From an uncultured Nitrospinaceae bacterium (GTDB lineage Bacteria; Nitrospinota; Nitrospinia; Nitrospinales; VA-1), in the NCBI GenBank assembly GCA_938073925.1, contig CALJGH010000012.1:1-25838 (forward strand): a stretch of 25,838 nt of DNA, read 5' to 3'. A program made the position numbers and the translations under genes. Below the pieces are notes generated by a model that saw only the letters and a program-made list of their open reading frames with translations, had not been told where the DNA came from and ran no database searches. Shown piece by piece: positions 6,933 through 14,851 of the stretch; the stretch's first letter is position 1; each line of letters starts with the position of its first letter.

Positions 6933-7511
6933 TTAGAAAAGTGGGCGGGTTTCTTTTTCTTCAGCTTTTTCCCGGGGTGTGTGAACCTGGCTTTCGCAGA
7001 TCATGATGATATGGAAACCCAGTTTGCTTTGAATGGGCTCGGTTATAATAAATTTTTCCAATTTCATTATTTCACCTATAAGTTCCTGAGTAAGTATTTG
7101 TTCGGGAATCGGCATTGCCCGATCAACCCAATCTAAATCTCCTCCAAGTTTTTTGCTCTTGCAAGTACTGTATTTTTTGGCGAGGCGAATAAAAAACTTT
7201 TCGACTTTTTCCCAGTCATGGAAAGGCTTATCTGGATCATCTACTTCCTCTTTTGCCAGATCGGTCTGAAAATCTACGAGTATTTCCCAAATCATTTTTG
7301 CAGATTCCATGGAAGTGAGTCGGATGTTTCGAACTCGGTGTTCCATCGGTTTGTCTGTGGTAAAAGTTGTCTTTTTTGCGACAAAAACCTTTTTAACTTT
7401 GGGTTTGGGTTTGGCAGGGACTTTAGGAGTATCGTCAGCGGGTTGCTGCTCTTTGGCTGTTTTATTCCGCTCGTATATGGTTTTATCTGGCTCTTTGGGT
7501 TGATCGGTCAT
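6933..7511 (-). CDS. Parvulin-type (PpiC) peptidyl-prolyl isomerase-like protein, no signal peptide
   Basis: The 192-residue protein has a charged, Lys/Pro-rich N-terminus (1-55, including VPAKPKPKVKKVFVAKK) that looks disordered. A parvulin domain follows at about 58-175. Recognisable parts are HRVRNIRL (58-65), KYSTCKSKKLGGDLDWVDR with C117 (113-131), ITEPIQSKLGFHIIMI (156-171) and a charged tail. Parvulins isomerise prolyl bonds and are mostly exported in bacteria. There is no signal peptide or anchor here, which suggests a cytoplasmic protein. The conserved His of the VRHIL block reads N62, while the second conserved His (H167 in GFHII) is kept, so activity may be altered. It converges with the aminotransferase gene, 16 bases away. 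Confidence 0.82.
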   Translation of the reverse strand: MTDQPKEPDKTIYERNKTAKEQQPADDTPKVPAKPKPKVKKVFVAKKTTFTTDKPMEHRVRNIRLTSMESAKMIWEILVDFQTDLAKEEVDDPDKPFHDWEKVEKFFIRLAKKYSTCKSKKLGGDLDWVDRAMPIPEQILTQELIGEIMKLEKFIITEPIQSKLGFHIIMICESQVHTPREKAEEKETRPLF

Positions 7512-7539
7512 TATATTTATTCCAAGAAATTGAGTTTTT

Positions 7540-7545
7540 ATTATA
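7540..7545 (-). promoter_or_regulatory. Possible -10 element for the parvulin-like gene
   Basis: A perfect TATAAT on the minus strand lies in the 43-base gap between the HAD and parvulin genes, about 30 bases before the parvulin ATG. The hexamer 17 bases upstream (GGATGA) is a poor -35. A separate promoter is possible, but readthrough from the HAD gene is equally likely. Confidence 0.3.
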
Positions 7546-7554
7546 CCTGTTTTT

Positions 7555-8427
7555 TTATGTATTCATCCAGATTGATTCTAGAAAATCCAATACTGCCCCT
7601 TGACTATTGGAGCCAATAACCTGATCGGCAGATTCTTTTACTGCTGGTAAGGCATTTCCCATTGCTACAGAATAGCCGGCGACCTGAAACATATCCAGAT
7701 CATTTAGATAATCGCCAAAAACCATGGTTTTGTTCAATGGAAAATTTAAGCGATCAACTAGTTTCTCGACCATATTTCCCTTGTTAGCTTGCTGGTGAAA
7801 TGTTTGTAACCAATAATAACCTTTCATGGAAACATCTTCAGCAAAATATGAATTAAGATGGTCAAAATGCTTTTCTTTCAGGTGGTGGTATATGGGCTCG
7901 AGGTTTTTCATAGTGCCAATCAGTAAAAGACCTGAAACATTTTCGTCTTTTTGAAATGTGAATTCGGGCACTTGTTTGACCCTTTTATCTTTTTCAAGGC
8001 TAGCAAGATAGGCTATTGAACCTGGGTTTGTAACATGGCGATAGTAAACCTGATGTTCTCCGCCAAAGGTGTAAATGAAAGGTTCAATGGTTTGAGCTTG
8101 TGCCAGGGCTAAGATGGTGTCCACGACTTCCTTGTCTATGAACTGAGTATGTTCTAATATTTTTCCATTATGAAAATCTGCCAGATAGACTCCATTAAAC
8201 AAAACAACAGGGAGCCTAAGGTTTAATCCTTTTAGTATTGGATGCGCAGAGTCGTAATTTCGAGCTGTGGCGATGGTAAACTTCATACCCTTGTCAATAA
8301 GGTGATTCAAGCGTTGTTTGGACTCCTTTGGAAAGGTTCCATCGGGCAGTAAAAGTGTTCCATCCAGATCTGAGATGTATAAGAGATCCTTGGCCATGTC
8401 TTGATACGAATTTTTCATTTTTTTCAT
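7555..8427 (-). CDS. HAD-superfamily hydrolase, Cof/IIB type
   Basis: This 290-residue protein is a haloacid-dehalogenase phosphatase with a type IIB cap, a family that hydrolyses sugar phosphates, FMN, PLP and similar small substrates. Motif I is ISDLDGTLL with nucleophile D20 and acid D22. Motif II is FTIATARN near residues 50-57. Motif IV, VFGDYLNDLDMF, carries the Mg-binding aspartates, followed by the usual VAMGNALPAVKESAD. The cap lies between motifs II and IV. The substrate cannot be read from the sequence. The ATG at 8427 has no clear ribosome binding site, and the ATG ten codons in (MAKDLLYISD) is an equally good start by family length. Confidence 0.93.
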   Translation of the reverse strand: MKKMKNSYQDMAKDLLYISDLDGTLLLPDGTFPKESKQRLNHLIDKGMKFTIATARNYDSAHPILKGLNLRLPVVLFNGVYLADFHNGKILEHTQFIDKEVVDTILALAQAQTIEPFIYTFGGEHQVYYRHVTNPGSIAYLASLEKDKRVKQVPEFTFQKDENVSGLLLIGTMKNLEPIYHHLKEKHFDHLNSYFAEDVSMKGYYWLQTFHQQANKGNMVEKLVDRLNFPLNKTMVFGDYLNDLDMFQVAGYSVAMGNALPAVKESADQVIGSNSQGAVLDFLESIWMNT

Positions 8428-8467
8428 GATTCATTAAGGGAGGATATTATTGGTGCAGCAATTAGGT

Positions 8468-8498
8468 ATTATAAATTATAAGTCTCATAAAACTGTAA
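8468..8498 (-). promoter_or_regulatory. Weak candidate promoter for the HAD gene in the divergent gap
   Basis: The 141-base gap between the divergent HAD and DUF547 genes is AT-rich. On the minus strand TTACAG (8493-8498) and TATAAT (8468-8473) are 19 bases apart, longer than ideal. A second TATAAT overlaps at 8475-8480. No good plus-strand pair was found for DUF547. Confidence 0.3.
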
Positions 8499-8568
8499 GG
8501 AAATGCGCCTCAATCATACTAACAAATAATTGTAGGATAATTGAGATGCTAACGGAGGGATACGAGAT

Positions 8569-9363
8569 ATGCTAATTAATACCAAATATATCGCTGGGGT
8601 TATGAAGAAGGCTGAAGTTTTTGCTATTTCTCTGGTTTTAATTTTGCTGTCAGTTGTGCCAGTCGCGGCTTTCGATTTTTCGGATTGGGATGCCTTGATT
8701 AAAAAACATGTAAGCATGAAGAAAGTTGATGGCGTAATGATCAGTGCGGTGAATTATAAAAACTTGAAAAGTAATGAAAAATTTAAAAAACTGGTTTCCA
8801 GGTTGAACTTGGTTCATGAGGATTCATTGAAAACCCGTGATGAGGAGCTGACTTTTTGGATTAATACTTATAATATTCTTGCCGCAAAAATGGTGGCAGA
8901 TCACTTTCCTATAAAAAGTATTAAAGATGCGGGAAGTTTTTTTAGTCCGGTTTGGAATAAGCCTGCGGGTCATGTGGCTGGAAAGGAACGGACTTTGAAT
9001 GAAATCGAACATGAAATCTTAAGGAAGATGGATGAGCCAAGAATACATGTTGCGATTGTTTGTGCGTCGGTGAGTTGCCCTGATCTTAGGCTGGAAGCTT
9101 TCAAGGCAGACAGCTTGAACGAACAGTTGAATGATCAAATGAAAATGTTTTTACAGTCATCTGAAAAAGGAATGAGAATAGATAAAAATAATAACCGGGT
9201 TTATCTTTCTTCAATTTTTAAATGGTTTGAAGATGATTTTGAAAGCAGGGGAGGGGTGTTGAAATTTATCAGTAATTATGTTTCACCTGAAACGGCAAAA
9301 GAATTGAGTGACTTTCGAATTGATGTTTCCTACCTTGATTATAATTGGAGTGTTAACGGCTAG
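8569..9363 (+). CDS. DUF547 protein, exported
   Basis: The 264-residue protein has a signal peptide: MKKAEVFAISLVLILLSVVP, then VAAFDF with a likely signal-peptidase I site after VAA (about residues 12-35 of the longer start). The mature part is a DUF547 domain: LTFWINTYNILAAKMVADHF, VWNKPAGHVAG, RTLNEIEHEILR, RIHVAIVCASVSCPDLR and the terminal region with VYLSSIFKWFEDDF. The WIN-Y-N and C-A-S-x-S-C-P blocks suggest an enzyme active site, but the family's reaction is not established. The ATG at 8569 follows a GGAGG site; an ATG 11 codons in (8602) would give a more classical signal peptide. It is a single-gene unit ending in a strong terminator. Confidence 0.87.
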   Translation: MLINTKYIAGVMKKAEVFAISLVLILLSVVPVAAFDFSDWDALIKKHVSMKKVDGVMISAVNYKNLKSNEKFKKLVSRLNLVHEDSLKTRDEELTFWINTYNILAAKMVADHFPIKSIKDAGSFFSPVWNKPAGHVAGKERTLNEIEHEILRKMDEPRIHVAIVCASVSCPDLRLEAFKADSLNEQLNDQMKMFLQSSEKGMRIDKNNNRVYLSSIFKWFEDDFESRGGVLKFISNYVSPETAKELSDFRIDVSYLDYNWSVNG

Positions 9364-9378
9364 TTTTTCTGAAAGACA

Positions 9379-9401
9379 CGGCGGGTTTCCCCGCCGGTTT
9401 T
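9379..9401 (+). terminator. Rho-independent terminator after DUF547, possibly shared with ftsZ
   Basis: CGGCGGG (9379-9385), loop TTTC, CCCGCCG (9390-9396) make a perfect 7-bp GC-rich stem followed by GTTTT. It lies 16 bases after the DUF547 stop. Read from the ftsZ side the same hairpin is followed only by a broken T run, so it could end the dcw transcript less efficiently. Confidence 0.87.
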
Positions 9402-9417
9402 CCAGATTGGGTAGCTA

Positions 9418-10578
9418 TTAGTCTGCGTGTTTGCGCAGGAACGTGGGAATGTCAAAATTAGCATTTAAGTTCCCGGGGTCCTGATTTTCCTCTTTGATTG
9501 AAGATGCAAGTGTCTTCAAATGCTTATAAGATGAGTCGGCATCATCACTTTCCATACGAGGTTCGCCACCCACCACTTTTTTCAACGCGGGTCTTTCCTC
9601 TGCCGGGGAGGCTATCTCGTTGTCGAATCCGGTTGCGATGACTGTTACTCGCATTTGACCTTCCATTTCATGGTCGATCACTGCGCCAAAAATGATATGG
9701 GCATCTTCGTGTGCATTTTCTTGAACTATCATAGAGGCTTCATTAATTTCCATAAGGGTTAAATCTTCGCCACCCGTTATGTTGATTAAGATACCTTTTG
9801 CGCCGTCAACAGTTGCCTCGTCAAGTAGGGGACTGGAGATTGCTTTTTGCGCAGATTCAATGGCTCTAGTCTCTCCTGTGGCGATGCCGCTTCCCATAAG
9901 TGCTTTGCCCATGCTTCCCATGATGCATTTTACATCAGCAAAATCGAGATTGATGAGTCCGGGGATGACAATCAAATCAGAAATACTGCAAACAGCTTGC
10001 TTGAGAATATCGTCTACCATTGAGAATGCGCTGGTGAAAGATGTTTGCTTTCCTACATAGCTCAAAAGTTTTTGATTTGGAATCACGATCAGTGTGTCGA
10101 CAGCTTCTTTTAGCTCCTGGATTCCTTCTTCTGCTTGCCGCATCCGCTTTTTGCCTTCAAACGCGAAAGGTTTGGTGACTACGCCAACGGTAAGAGCCCC
10201 TGCTTCTCTTGCGATGCGAGATATCACAGGTGCCGCACCTGTTCCGGTGCCACCACCCATTCCTGCGGTGATAAAAACCATATCTGCGCCCTCGAGCATA
10301 TCGCGGATGACAATTTCGCTCTCTTCGGCGGCATTTTTACCGGTTTCTGGATTAGAACCTGCTCCCAGACCGCGAGTTAACTCTCCACCAATTTGGATTT
10401 TTCCTGGGCATTCTGATTTTTCCAAGGATTGTAAATCTGTATTGGCGATAATAAACTCCACTCCACGAAGATTATCACGAACCATAGAATTGACGGCATT
10501 GGTGCCACCTCCTCCAACGCCAACCACCTTTATGGTCGCGTTGTAATCATTTTCATTTTCAAATTCTATCAAACTCAT
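9418..10578 (-). CDS. ftsZ: Cell division protein FtsZ
   Basis: FtsZ is the tubulin-like GTPase that forms the division ring. At 386 residues it is full length. From this ATG, the nucleotide-binding GVGGGGTNAVN is at 20-30, the tubulin signature GMGGGTGTG at 106-114, and the catalytic T7 loop N210-L-D212-x2-D215 follows. A variable acidic linker leads to the conserved C-terminal peptide DIPTFLRKHAD that binds FtsA. I chose the ATG at 10578 because a GGAGG site lies 5 bases before it; a TTG four codons upstream overlaps that site and is unlikely. ftsA ends 15 bases upstream. ftsZ is the last gene of the cluster. Confidence 0.99.
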   Translation of the reverse strand: MSLIEFENENDYNATIKVVGVGGGGTNAVNSMVRDNLRGVEFIIANTDLQSLEKSECPGKIQIGGELTRGLGAGSNPETGKNAAEESEIVIRDMLEGADMVFITAGMGGGTGTGAAPVISRIAREAGALTVGVVTKPFAFEGKKRMRQAEEGIQELKEAVDTLIVIPNQKLLSYVGKQTSFTSAFSMVDDILKQAVCSISDLIVIPGLINLDFADVKCIMGSMGKALMGSGIATGETRAIESAQKAISSPLLDEATVDGAKGILINITGGEDLTLMEINEASMIVQENAHEDAHIIFGAVIDHEMEGQMRVTVIATGFDNEIASPAEERPALKKVVGGEPRMESDDADSSYKHLKTLASSIKEENQDPGNLNANFDIPTFLRKHAD

Positions 10579-10583
10579 GGTGT

Positions 10584-10588
10584 CCTCC
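10584..10588 (-). promoter_or_regulatory. Ribosome binding site that fixes the ftsZ start
   Basis: GGAGG followed by ACACC and ATG on the minus strand. It decides between the ATG at 10578 and an in-frame TTG at 10590, which would place the site inside the coding region. It is among the strongest sites in the cluster, as expected for an abundant protein. Confidence 0.85.
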
Positions 10589-10593
10589 AATTT

Positions 10594-11826
10594 TTAAAAA
10601 AATTCGTCTGCCCAATCTTTCATACGTGAAAAAATTTTATCGAATAAATTGCGTCCCTGAAGTTCTCTGATAGGTCCGGTTTTAACTCTTTTAGAACCGT
10701 ATTGGATCAATCCAGTACAAGTTGCATACATGGGATTGTTTACAACATCAATCAATCCTCCGAGACCCATGGGTATACCTACCCTGACGGGGGATTGAAA
10801 AACATCCTCCGCTAATTCAGCCATTCCCTGCATGCTTGCAGCCCCACCTGTCAATACAATTCCAGATGAAATGATTTCTCGGTATCCTGATTCATTTATG
10901 TCGTGGTCAAGTAGTTCAAACATCTCACGCGTTCGCGCTTCGATTATCTCGCTTAAAATTTGTCGAGGCACAGTTCGAGATTCTCTTCCACCAACGCTGG
11001 GAACTTCTATGTTGTCACCCTCTGAAATGATTGGCGAGTATGCACAGCCGAAGGAATGTTTTATTTTTTCTGCTTCAGCATTGGGAGTACGAAGACCAAT
11101 TGCAATGTCGTTTGTCATTTGCGCACCCGCGATAGTCAAGACGGAAGTATGTTTGATTGCGCCCTGATAAAAAATTGCAAGGTCCGATGTGCCGCCGCCA
11201 ATATCAATCATGGCAACACCTAGTTCTCTCTCATCTTGTGATAAAACGGATTCGCTGGAAGCAAGCTGCTCCAGTACAATATCGGATACTCCCAGACCTG
11301 CTTTATTGACGCATTTGACAATATTCTGCGCTGATGTTACCGCCGCGGTAACAATATGTACTTTCGCTTCAAGGCGGACTCCTGCCATTCCAAGTGGAGT
11401 TTTGATCCCGTCTTGATTGTCAACGATATATTCTTGCGGCAGAACATGAATCACTTCGCGATCTAAAGGAATGGCTATGGCCTTAGCAGCCTCGATCACT
11501 CTGTCCACATCCTTCTGATCGATCTCTCTGCCTTTTACCGCAATAATTCCATGACTGTTGAGGCTGTTTATATGCCCACCTGCAATGCCAACATAAACCG
11601 AGTCAATTTCGCACCCGGCCATGAGTTCGGCTTCTTCAACAGCATTCTTGATAGACTCGACAGTGCTATCGATATTGACTACAACCCCTTTTCTAAGGCC
11701 TTTCGATGGGTACTGACCGAGACCGATAATATCTATCTTTTCATCATCAATAACCTCGCCGATAATGCAGCAGATTTTGGTTGTTCCAATATCCAGACCG
11801 ACAATATAATTACTTTTTTTGGACAT
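10594..11826 (-). CDS. ftsA: Cell division protein FtsA
   Basis: FtsA is the actin-like membrane tether of the Z-ring. The 410-residue protein shows the phosphate-1 block VGLDIGTTKICCIIGE (9-24), an SHS2/1C region around VYVGIAGGHINSLNSHGI, the phosphate-2 block AMIDIGGGTSDLAIF (205-219), the adenosine block SGIVLTGGAASMQGM, and a C-terminal amphipathic helix (LFDKIFSRMKDWADEFF) that binds the inner membrane. The ATG follows AAGGGGATAGGA, which overlaps the end of ftsQ. It lies between ftsQ and ftsZ, the standard order. Confidence 0.98.
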   Translation of the reverse strand: MSKKSNYIVGLDIGTTKICCIIGEVIDDEKIDIIGLGQYPSKGLRKGVVVNIDSTVESIKNAVEEAELMAGCEIDSVYVGIAGGHINSLNSHGIIAVKGREIDQKDVDRVIEAAKAIAIPLDREVIHVLPQEYIVDNQDGIKTPLGMAGVRLEAKVHIVTAAVTSAQNIVKCVNKAGLGVSDIVLEQLASSESVLSQDERELGVAMIDIGGGTSDLAIFYQGAIKHTSVLTIAGAQMTNDIAIGLRTPNAEAEKIKHSFGCAYSPIISEGDNIEVPSVGGRESRTVPRQILSEIIEARTREMFELLDHDINESGYREIISSGIVLTGGAASMQGMAELAEDVFQSPVRVGIPMGLGGLIDVVNNPMYATCTGLIQYGSKRVKTGPIRELQGRNLFDKIFSRMKDWADEFF

Positions 11827-11841
11827 ACGTCCTATCCCCTT

Positions 11842-12738
11842 CTAGTTGGTTTGACTCTTTGCCGAAAATAATGTTGAACTTTGTTTGAATCTATTTCTAA
11901 TTACAACTTGATCTTTAAACGATAAATCAATCATCTGAATCTTCGAGTTTTCTTCCTCAAGGGTGTCGAGAATAAGTAGGAAATTTTTCCTTCCTTCGTC
12001 CAATCTATCCATAGACATATGAATTTGAATATCCCGATTTAGGGTGATAAAAAGAACCCGAGAATGTCCTATAAGTTTTGCCGCATCCAAAGGATTATTA
12101 TCAAAGAATGAAAGTTTGTTGAAGTAGTGCATGGTTTTGAGGCTATGCAATACTTTGCCCTCTAAAAAATTATTTTCTTTTTCACCTTGCATGATAATAA
12201 GAGGCAGATGTCTGTATTCGGGTTTTTCGGGTGACAGCGTGACACCAAAACTATCCACTAAATAAATTTGATCCTTCTTAATTCTTGCGTAAGGGACCCT
12301 TTCTGTAAGCTTAAACTCCAGTCCTTGCGGAAAATTTCGACGAATGGAAGCTGATTGAATCCATGGATTTTTTGAAAGCCGTTGGCTCAAATCAACCAGA
12401 TCAATCGCAATTAGATTTTCACCTTTTACAGGACCCAGCCATTCAAGGATTTGTGTATCGCTCAAAATATTATTTCCTTGAAAATAAATATTTTGAATTT
12501 GAAAACGAGGTGTTGAGATCAAAAAATTCCATCCCGCAAAAATGAGGTAGCCGACAACGCCTACCAGGAAGAGTTTTGAGGTGAGCTCGGCCAAGGTGCG
12601 CACCCAATTACCCAATTTGGGCTTGTTGGGAACTCTTCTATTAAGGTTGCTGCCACGTTTACGTTTTTTGTTTCTTTCAGAAAGAAAATCGTCCCATGTG
12701 GCGGCAGGTCCCTTTTGCCGGGTCAGAGTAAAGCTCAT
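11842..12738 (-). CDS. ftsQ: Cell division protein FtsQ (POTRA domain)
   Basis: FtsQ is a bitopic divisome protein that links early and late division proteins. The 298-residue sequence has a basic cytoplasmic N-terminus (1-50), one transmembrane segment at about 55-74 (KLFLVGVVGYLIFAGWNFLI) and a POTRA domain starting FQIQNIYFQGNNILSDTQIL (79-98) with GENLIAIDL and NPWIQSASIRRNFPQGLEF. The FtsQ beta-domain follows, starting ERVPYARIK and YLVDSFGVTL. The ATG overlaps the ddl stop as ATGA. Primary sequence is weakly conserved in this family, but topology and position make the call firm. Confidence 0.95.
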   Translation of the reverse strand: MSFTLTRQKGPAATWDDFLSERNKKRKRGSNLNRRVPNKPKLGNWVRTLAELTSKLFLVGVVGYLIFAGWNFLISTPRFQIQNIYFQGNNILSDTQILEWLGPVKGENLIAIDLVDLSQRLSKNPWIQSASIRRNFPQGLEFKLTERVPYARIKKDQIYLVDSFGVTLSPEKPEYRHLPLIIMQGEKENNFLEGKVLHSLKTMHYFNKLSFFDNNPLDAAKLIGHSRVLFITLNRDIQIHMSMDRLDEGRKNFLLILDTLEEENSKIQMIDLSFKDQVVIRNRFKQSSTLFSAKSQTN

Positions 12739-13652
12739 GACGAGTCTCCATAATCCAATTGCGCTGTTTTCAAAATTTCTATTACAAGATCATCAAAATT
12801 CATTTCCATTTCCAATGCAGCCATAGGCAAAAGGCTGGTAGGGGTCATGCCAGGGATAGTATTCATCTCGAGGACATACGGTGTCCCTTCATCATCAAGA
12901 ATAATATCAACTCGTGGTATTCCACGTCCCCGCAGCACCTTAAAAACTTTTATGGAAACCTCATTGCATTTGTTGATTTCATGTTCGCTTAAGTTTGCTG
13001 GGCAAAGATATTTGGTTTTTCCAGAAGTGTATTTGGCTTCATAATCATAAAACCCGGATTCCGGACGAATATGAACAATGGGCATAGGTGTTTCTCCCTT
13101 CATACCTACTGCCAGAAGCTTTCCTACAATAAATTTTTCCACAATGATTTCTTCAGAATATTCAAATGCACTTTCCAGTGCAGGTTTCCATTGGTCTTCT
13201 GTGTCAACAATGCTCACTCCGAAACTCGATCCTTGATTGGTTGGCTTGACGACTACCGGCAGGTCCAAGCTTCGTTCGATGGGTTGATTTTTATAAAACA
13301 CTTCATAGTCGGCTGTTGGTATTCCGTGAAATTTAAAAATTTCCTTGGTTTTTAATTTGTCATAAGCCAAAGCGCTACCTGCAACACCCGGCCCTGTATA
13401 AGGAATCTTTAGATATTCCAGAACTCCTTGAATGCAGCCATCTTCGCCGTATGTTCCATGCAATGCGATGAAAGCCAAGTCAATCTCTCGAAGAGCATTG
13501 GCAATATTGCGATCTACATCGATGGGGAAAGCCTTCAGACCTTTTCGAGTCATTGCTTCCATAACCGAGTTCCCCGTTGATAGAGAAATTTCTCGCTCTG
13601 ATGATAAGCCACCCATTAGCACACCTATTTTTTTGTCTTCAAAAATTTCCAA
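12735..13652 (-). CDS. ddl: D-alanine--D-alanine ligase
   Basis: Ddl joins two D-alanines for use by MurF. The ATP-grasp protein shows KKIGVLMGGLSSEREISLST at its start, ALHGTYGEDGCIQGVLE, IPYTGPGVAGSALAYDK, PVVVKPTNQGSSFGVS and the metal/ATP block YVLEMNTIPGMTPTSLLP. No in-frame ATG is available at the 5' end. The reading frame opens at a TTG at 13715; further candidates are GTG at 13664 and TTG at 13652. I list 13652 because it gives 305 residues, the usual family length, and has a weak GGGA site, but this start is uncertain. Its stop overlaps the ftsQ ATG by 4 bases. Confidence 0.95.
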   Translation of the reverse strand: MEIFEDKKIGVLMGGLSSEREISLSTGNSVMEAMTRKGLKAFPIDVDRNIANALREIDLAFIALHGTYGEDGCIQGVLEYLKIPYTGPGVAGSALAYDKLKTKEIFKFHGIPTADYEVFYKNQPIERSLDLPVVVKPTNQGSSFGVSIVDTEDQWKPALESAFEYSEEIIVEKFIVGKLLAVGMKGETPMPIVHIRPESGFYDYEAKYTSGKTKYLCPANLSEHEINKCNEVSIKVFKVLRGRGIPRVDIILDDEGTPYVLEMNTIPGMTPTSLLPMAALEMEMNFDDLVIEILKTAQLDYGDSS

Positions 13653-13766
13653 AGCTTTTCCCACTTTTAAAATGACAAGTCCGTCCCGACCTTTGGCCAA
13701 TAAGCCAAGGAGCAAAGCAAGGAGGGATTACCCTTGCACGGACCTTAAAATTTAATTTCTCTTAAA

Positions 13767-14822
13767 CTAATCTCCGATAATTACGATCTCAGTTTGTAGA
13801 TCGATGCTGGTTTTCTCTTTCACCTCTTTTTGTATATGTTTGATCAATTGCGTCACATCTTTTGCTGTTGCCCCACCTTTGTTTACAATGAAGTTCGCGT
13901 GCCTGATAGAGACCCCAGCTTTTCCTATGGAATAACCTTTAAGCCCTATCGACTCGATAATTCTTCCGGCAGCATCGCCTTCTGGATTCTTAAAAATAGA
14001 ACCAGAATTAGGAATGGTAAGGGGTTGTGTCTGAGCTCTTCGAGAAAGATGACGATCCATGGTGGTCATGATTTCCGAACGATCTCCTTCTTCGAGTTCA
14101 ATCTCTGCTTCAATAATGATCCCGGGCTCATCCTGGAAAATAGTTTTTCTGTATTGAAAGGAAAGATCTTCGCGCTTTAAAGTTTCTATTTCACCGTTTC
14201 GGGTTATTCGGGTTACGCTGCGAAGAACCGGTCCAATTTCTGTTCCCTCTGCGCCGGCATTCATAATTATTGAACCGCCTAATGATCCGGGTATGCCGAC
14301 GAGGCGTTCAATGCCCGTCAGTGAATAGCGTGCAGCATGTTTTGCAAGGTAAGACATCTTTGCCCCGGCCCCTACTTTGATAACGGCTCGTCTTTTTCCA
14401 TCTTCCTTTTTAAAGAAGAGAGGGCGCTTGATTTTTTTGAAGCATTCTTTTAAAGAAATAACGATACCCCTTATGCCACGGTCGCTTGCCAGTAAATTAG
14501 TCCCTTCGCCTAAAATATATACGGGTGTTTTCTCTCGGCCTTTTAAAATAGTTTGAATATCCCGGGTATCTTCTGGAAATATCAAAACGTCAGCAGGGCC
14601 ACCGATTTGAATGGAAGTATGGCTGGCAAGTAATTCGTCTTGTAGAACTCTTCCTTTGATCTTGTGTAGCCAGGGAAATGTATGGGTCATAGTTTTACTC
14701 TGATGAATTTTTTGTCCCAGAACGGTTTTCGGAAACTCCATTCTTGTTTTGAGATTAAACTCTCTCCCAGATCCAGAATGAGCAATATGAATCAATCTTC
14801 GTTTCCATGCTTCGTTCAACAT
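13767..14822 (-). CDS. murB: UDP-N-acetylenolpyruvoylglucosamine reductase MurB
   Basis: MurB reduces UDP-GlcNAc-enolpyruvate to UDP-MurNAc with NADPH and bound FAD. Visible parts are the FAD-binding TSIQIGGPADVLIFP and YILGEGTNLLASD, the core GIERLVGIPGSLGGSIIMNAG, YRKTIF, and the catalytic SGSIFKNPEGDAAGRIIE with its serine. I chose the ATG at 14822 because AGAGAGGA lies 9 bases before it. This gives 351 residues, about 45 more than usual at the N-terminus, with no recognised motif in the extra part. An ATG at 14690 would give the common length of 307. The FAD domain is followed by a short substrate domain, as in type IIa/IIb enzymes. Confidence 0.95.
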   Translation of the reverse strand: MLNEAWKRRLIHIAHSGSGREFNLKTRMEFPKTVLGQKIHQSKTMTHTFPWLHKIKGRVLQDELLASHTSIQIGGPADVLIFPEDTRDIQTILKGREKTPVYILGEGTNLLASDRGIRGIVISLKECFKKIKRPLFFKKEDGKRRAVIKVGAGAKMSYLAKHAARYSLTGIERLVGIPGSLGGSIIMNAGAEGTEIGPVLRSVTRITRNGEIETLKREDLSFQYRKTIFQDEPGIIIEAEIELEEGDRSEIMTTMDRHLSRRAQTQPLTIPNSGSIFKNPEGDAAGRIIESIGLKGYSIGKAGVSIRHANFIVNKGGATAKDVTQLIKHIQKEVKEKTSIDLQTEIVIIGD

Positions 14823-14831
14823 AAATGAAAA

Positions 14832-14838
14832 TCCTCTC
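14832..14838 (-). promoter_or_regulatory. Ribosome binding site supporting the long murB start
   Basis: GAGAGGA on the minus strand, 9 bases before the ATG at 14822 and just upstream of the murC stop-proximal region. No comparable site precedes the internal ATG at 14690, which favours the N-terminally extended MurB. Confidence 0.6.
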
Positions 14839-14851
14839 TGTTTTGGGGCTA

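Noticed and set aside
6917..6938. TTCTAA and TTAGAA arms as a terminator between the converging aminotransferase and parvulin genes
   Set aside because: The stem is only 6 bp and AT-rich, with a 10-base loop and no T run on either strand.
8824..9012. Small antisense frames inside DUF547, and similar ones inside ftsZ, ftsA, ddl, murB and ftsI
   Set aside because: They are opposite-strand shadows of well-supported genes without start signals or recognisable domains.
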